DNA of 6,419 bases, taken from positions 1 through 6,419 of the forward strand of contig QIGJ01000269.1 in NCBI GenBank assembly GCA_003229995.1. Direction: 5' to 3'. The notes below the pieces were generated by a model, which did no database searches, was not told where the DNA came from, and worked only from the letters and a program-made list of their open reading frames with translations. The stretch's first letter is position 1, and every line of letters begins with the position of its first letter. Origin of the DNA: Gammaproteobacteria bacterium (lineage in GTDB: Bacteria; Pseudomonadota; Gammaproteobacteria; SZUA-152). The translations under genes were made by a program, and so were the position numbers. Below are positions 5,992 to 6,419 of this stretch, one piece after another.

Positions 5992-6046
5992 ATAGAATGA
6001 AGCTGTGGGCGATTATCGGTTGTTTTGTCTCACAGCACCATTCTAT
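5992..6046. repeat. 16-bp inverted repeat in the polA-DUF2782 divergent promoter region
   Basis: ATAGAATGAAGCTGTG (5992-6007) and its inverted counterpart CACAGCACCATTCTAT (6031-6046) match at 14 of 16 positions around a 23-bp centre. The centre contains GATAAT on the minus strand (complement of 6012-6017), a possible polA -10 box, though no good -35 lies at the right distance. The pair is partly flanked by the direct repeats TCTTGATTAGAAT (5981-5993) and TCTTGAATTAGAAT (6060-6073). Neither strand carries a T-run after it, so it is not an intrinsic terminator. An operator or a small palindromic remnant are the alternatives. Confidence 0.6.
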
Positions 6047-6123
6047 GTTTCCAAGAGCCTCTTGAATTAGAATTTTTGACGCCGGTTGATCGATATGGTC
6101 CCCGTCACAAAGAGACAAGCCTT

Positions 6124-6419
6124 ATGTGTTTTTCGAAGTTAATTTCTCCCTTTACCGCTGTCTGGGTTATAGCTCCCTTGGTTATAGCCCCCCTGTTGTT
6201 TGCCTCCCTGTTGTTCGCCAATGTTGCGCTGGCCGAAAAACCCGAACCTTCCGGCGAAGTTACCATTCAGGATACCAAAACCGACATCGTTGAAGAATTG
6301 CGAGTCAACGGCCAACTTTATGCGATCCGCGTCTCCCCCAAACACGGTGTACCTTATTATCTGGTGGACAGCGATGGTGACGGCAGCCTGGAAACCCGCA
6401 AAAATGACACCGACCCGGC
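6124..6419 (+). CDS. DUF2782 family secreted protein, N-terminal part
   Basis: 98 codons are visible with no stop; the gene runs off the right edge, probably missing only the last dozen or so residues by family length. A signal peptide of about 37 residues has a long hydrophobic core and a probable cleavage site ALA/EKP. The mature part contains EELRVNGQLYAIRVSPKHG, then VPYYLVDSDGDGSLETRKND. This pattern is typical of DUF2782 proteins found next to polA in gammaproteobacteria, including Pseudomonas. The biochemical role of the family is unknown to me; a small periplasmic protein is expected. Acidic DSDGDG resembles a calcium-binding loop, but that is only a resemblance. A weak purine-rich AAGAGA lies about 9 nt before the ATG. 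The signal-peptide core contains two short tandem duplications. Confidence 0.85.
   Translation, partial: MCFSKLISPFTAVWVIAPLVIAPLLFASLLFANVALAEKPEPSGEVTIQDTKTDIVEELRVNGQLYAIRVSPKHGVPYYLVDSDGDGSLETRKNDTDP
6166..6222 (+). repeat. Short tandem duplications coding the DUF2782 signal-peptide core
   Basis: GTTATAGCTCCCTTG (6166-6180) is followed directly by GTTATAGCCCCCCTG (6181-6195), 13 of 15 identical, giving VIAPL twice. A second pair follows: CTGTTGTTTGCC (6193-6204) and CTGTTGTTCGCC (6208-6219), 11 of 12 identical, giving LLFA twice. The differences are silent, so the hydrophobic peptide is exactly repeated. Confidence 0.85.

Overview
The window looks like a chromosomal segment of a gammaproteobacterium. 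DsbA, EngB, DNA polymerase I and the DUF2782 protein all read as gammaproteobacterial, and the order dsbA / c-type cytochrome / engB / polA / DUF2782 is, as far as I recall, the arrangement seen in Pseudomonas. E. coli keeps a related dsbA-polA-spf-yihA(engB) cluster. I cannot place the genus from sequence alone.

Layout, left to right. Positions 1-134 (minus) hold the first 44 codons of an acetolactate synthase-like ThDP enzyme. Positions 202-825 (minus) are dsbA, a periplasmic thiol oxidase with a CPHC active site. Diverging from it, 1064-1549 (plus) encodes a small stand-alone cyclic-nucleotide-binding domain protein. Its stop codon touches a 179-bp, almost fully palindromic element (1549-1727) that I take to be a MITE-like or other mobile palindromic repeat. 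Converging on it is a small secreted monoheme cytochrome c (1763-2164, minus). Then come engB (2289-2951, plus, probably a TTG start) and polA (3227-5968, minus), which converge. The window ends with the start of a secreted DUF2782 protein (6124 onward, plus), divergent from polA.

The most interesting part is the 275-bp gap between the convergent engB and polA genes. Its left edge is an A-rich array of short tandem repeats that supplies the engB stop codon. The rest, read on the minus strand, looks like an independent small RNA gene: a sigma70-like promoter (TTGTGA-16-TATAGT), stem-loops including one with a C-rich loop (UCCCUCCCU), and a strong intrinsic terminator ending in six U. This is the position and orientation of Spot 42 (spf) in E. 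coli, and of ErsA in P. aeruginosa by locus, so I propose a positional analogue of those Hfq-dependent sRNAs.

A second theme is short, recent-looking tandem duplications at three gene edges: the cytochrome leader (perfect 18 bp x2), the engB 3' end (13 bp x3 followed by 11-12 bp x3), and the DUF2782 signal peptide (15 bp x2 plus a second degenerate pair). Functionally, DsbA and the two exported proteins act in the periplasm, EngB in ribosome assembly and PolA in DNA repair and replication. The genes look like a conserved neighbourhood rather than one pathway.
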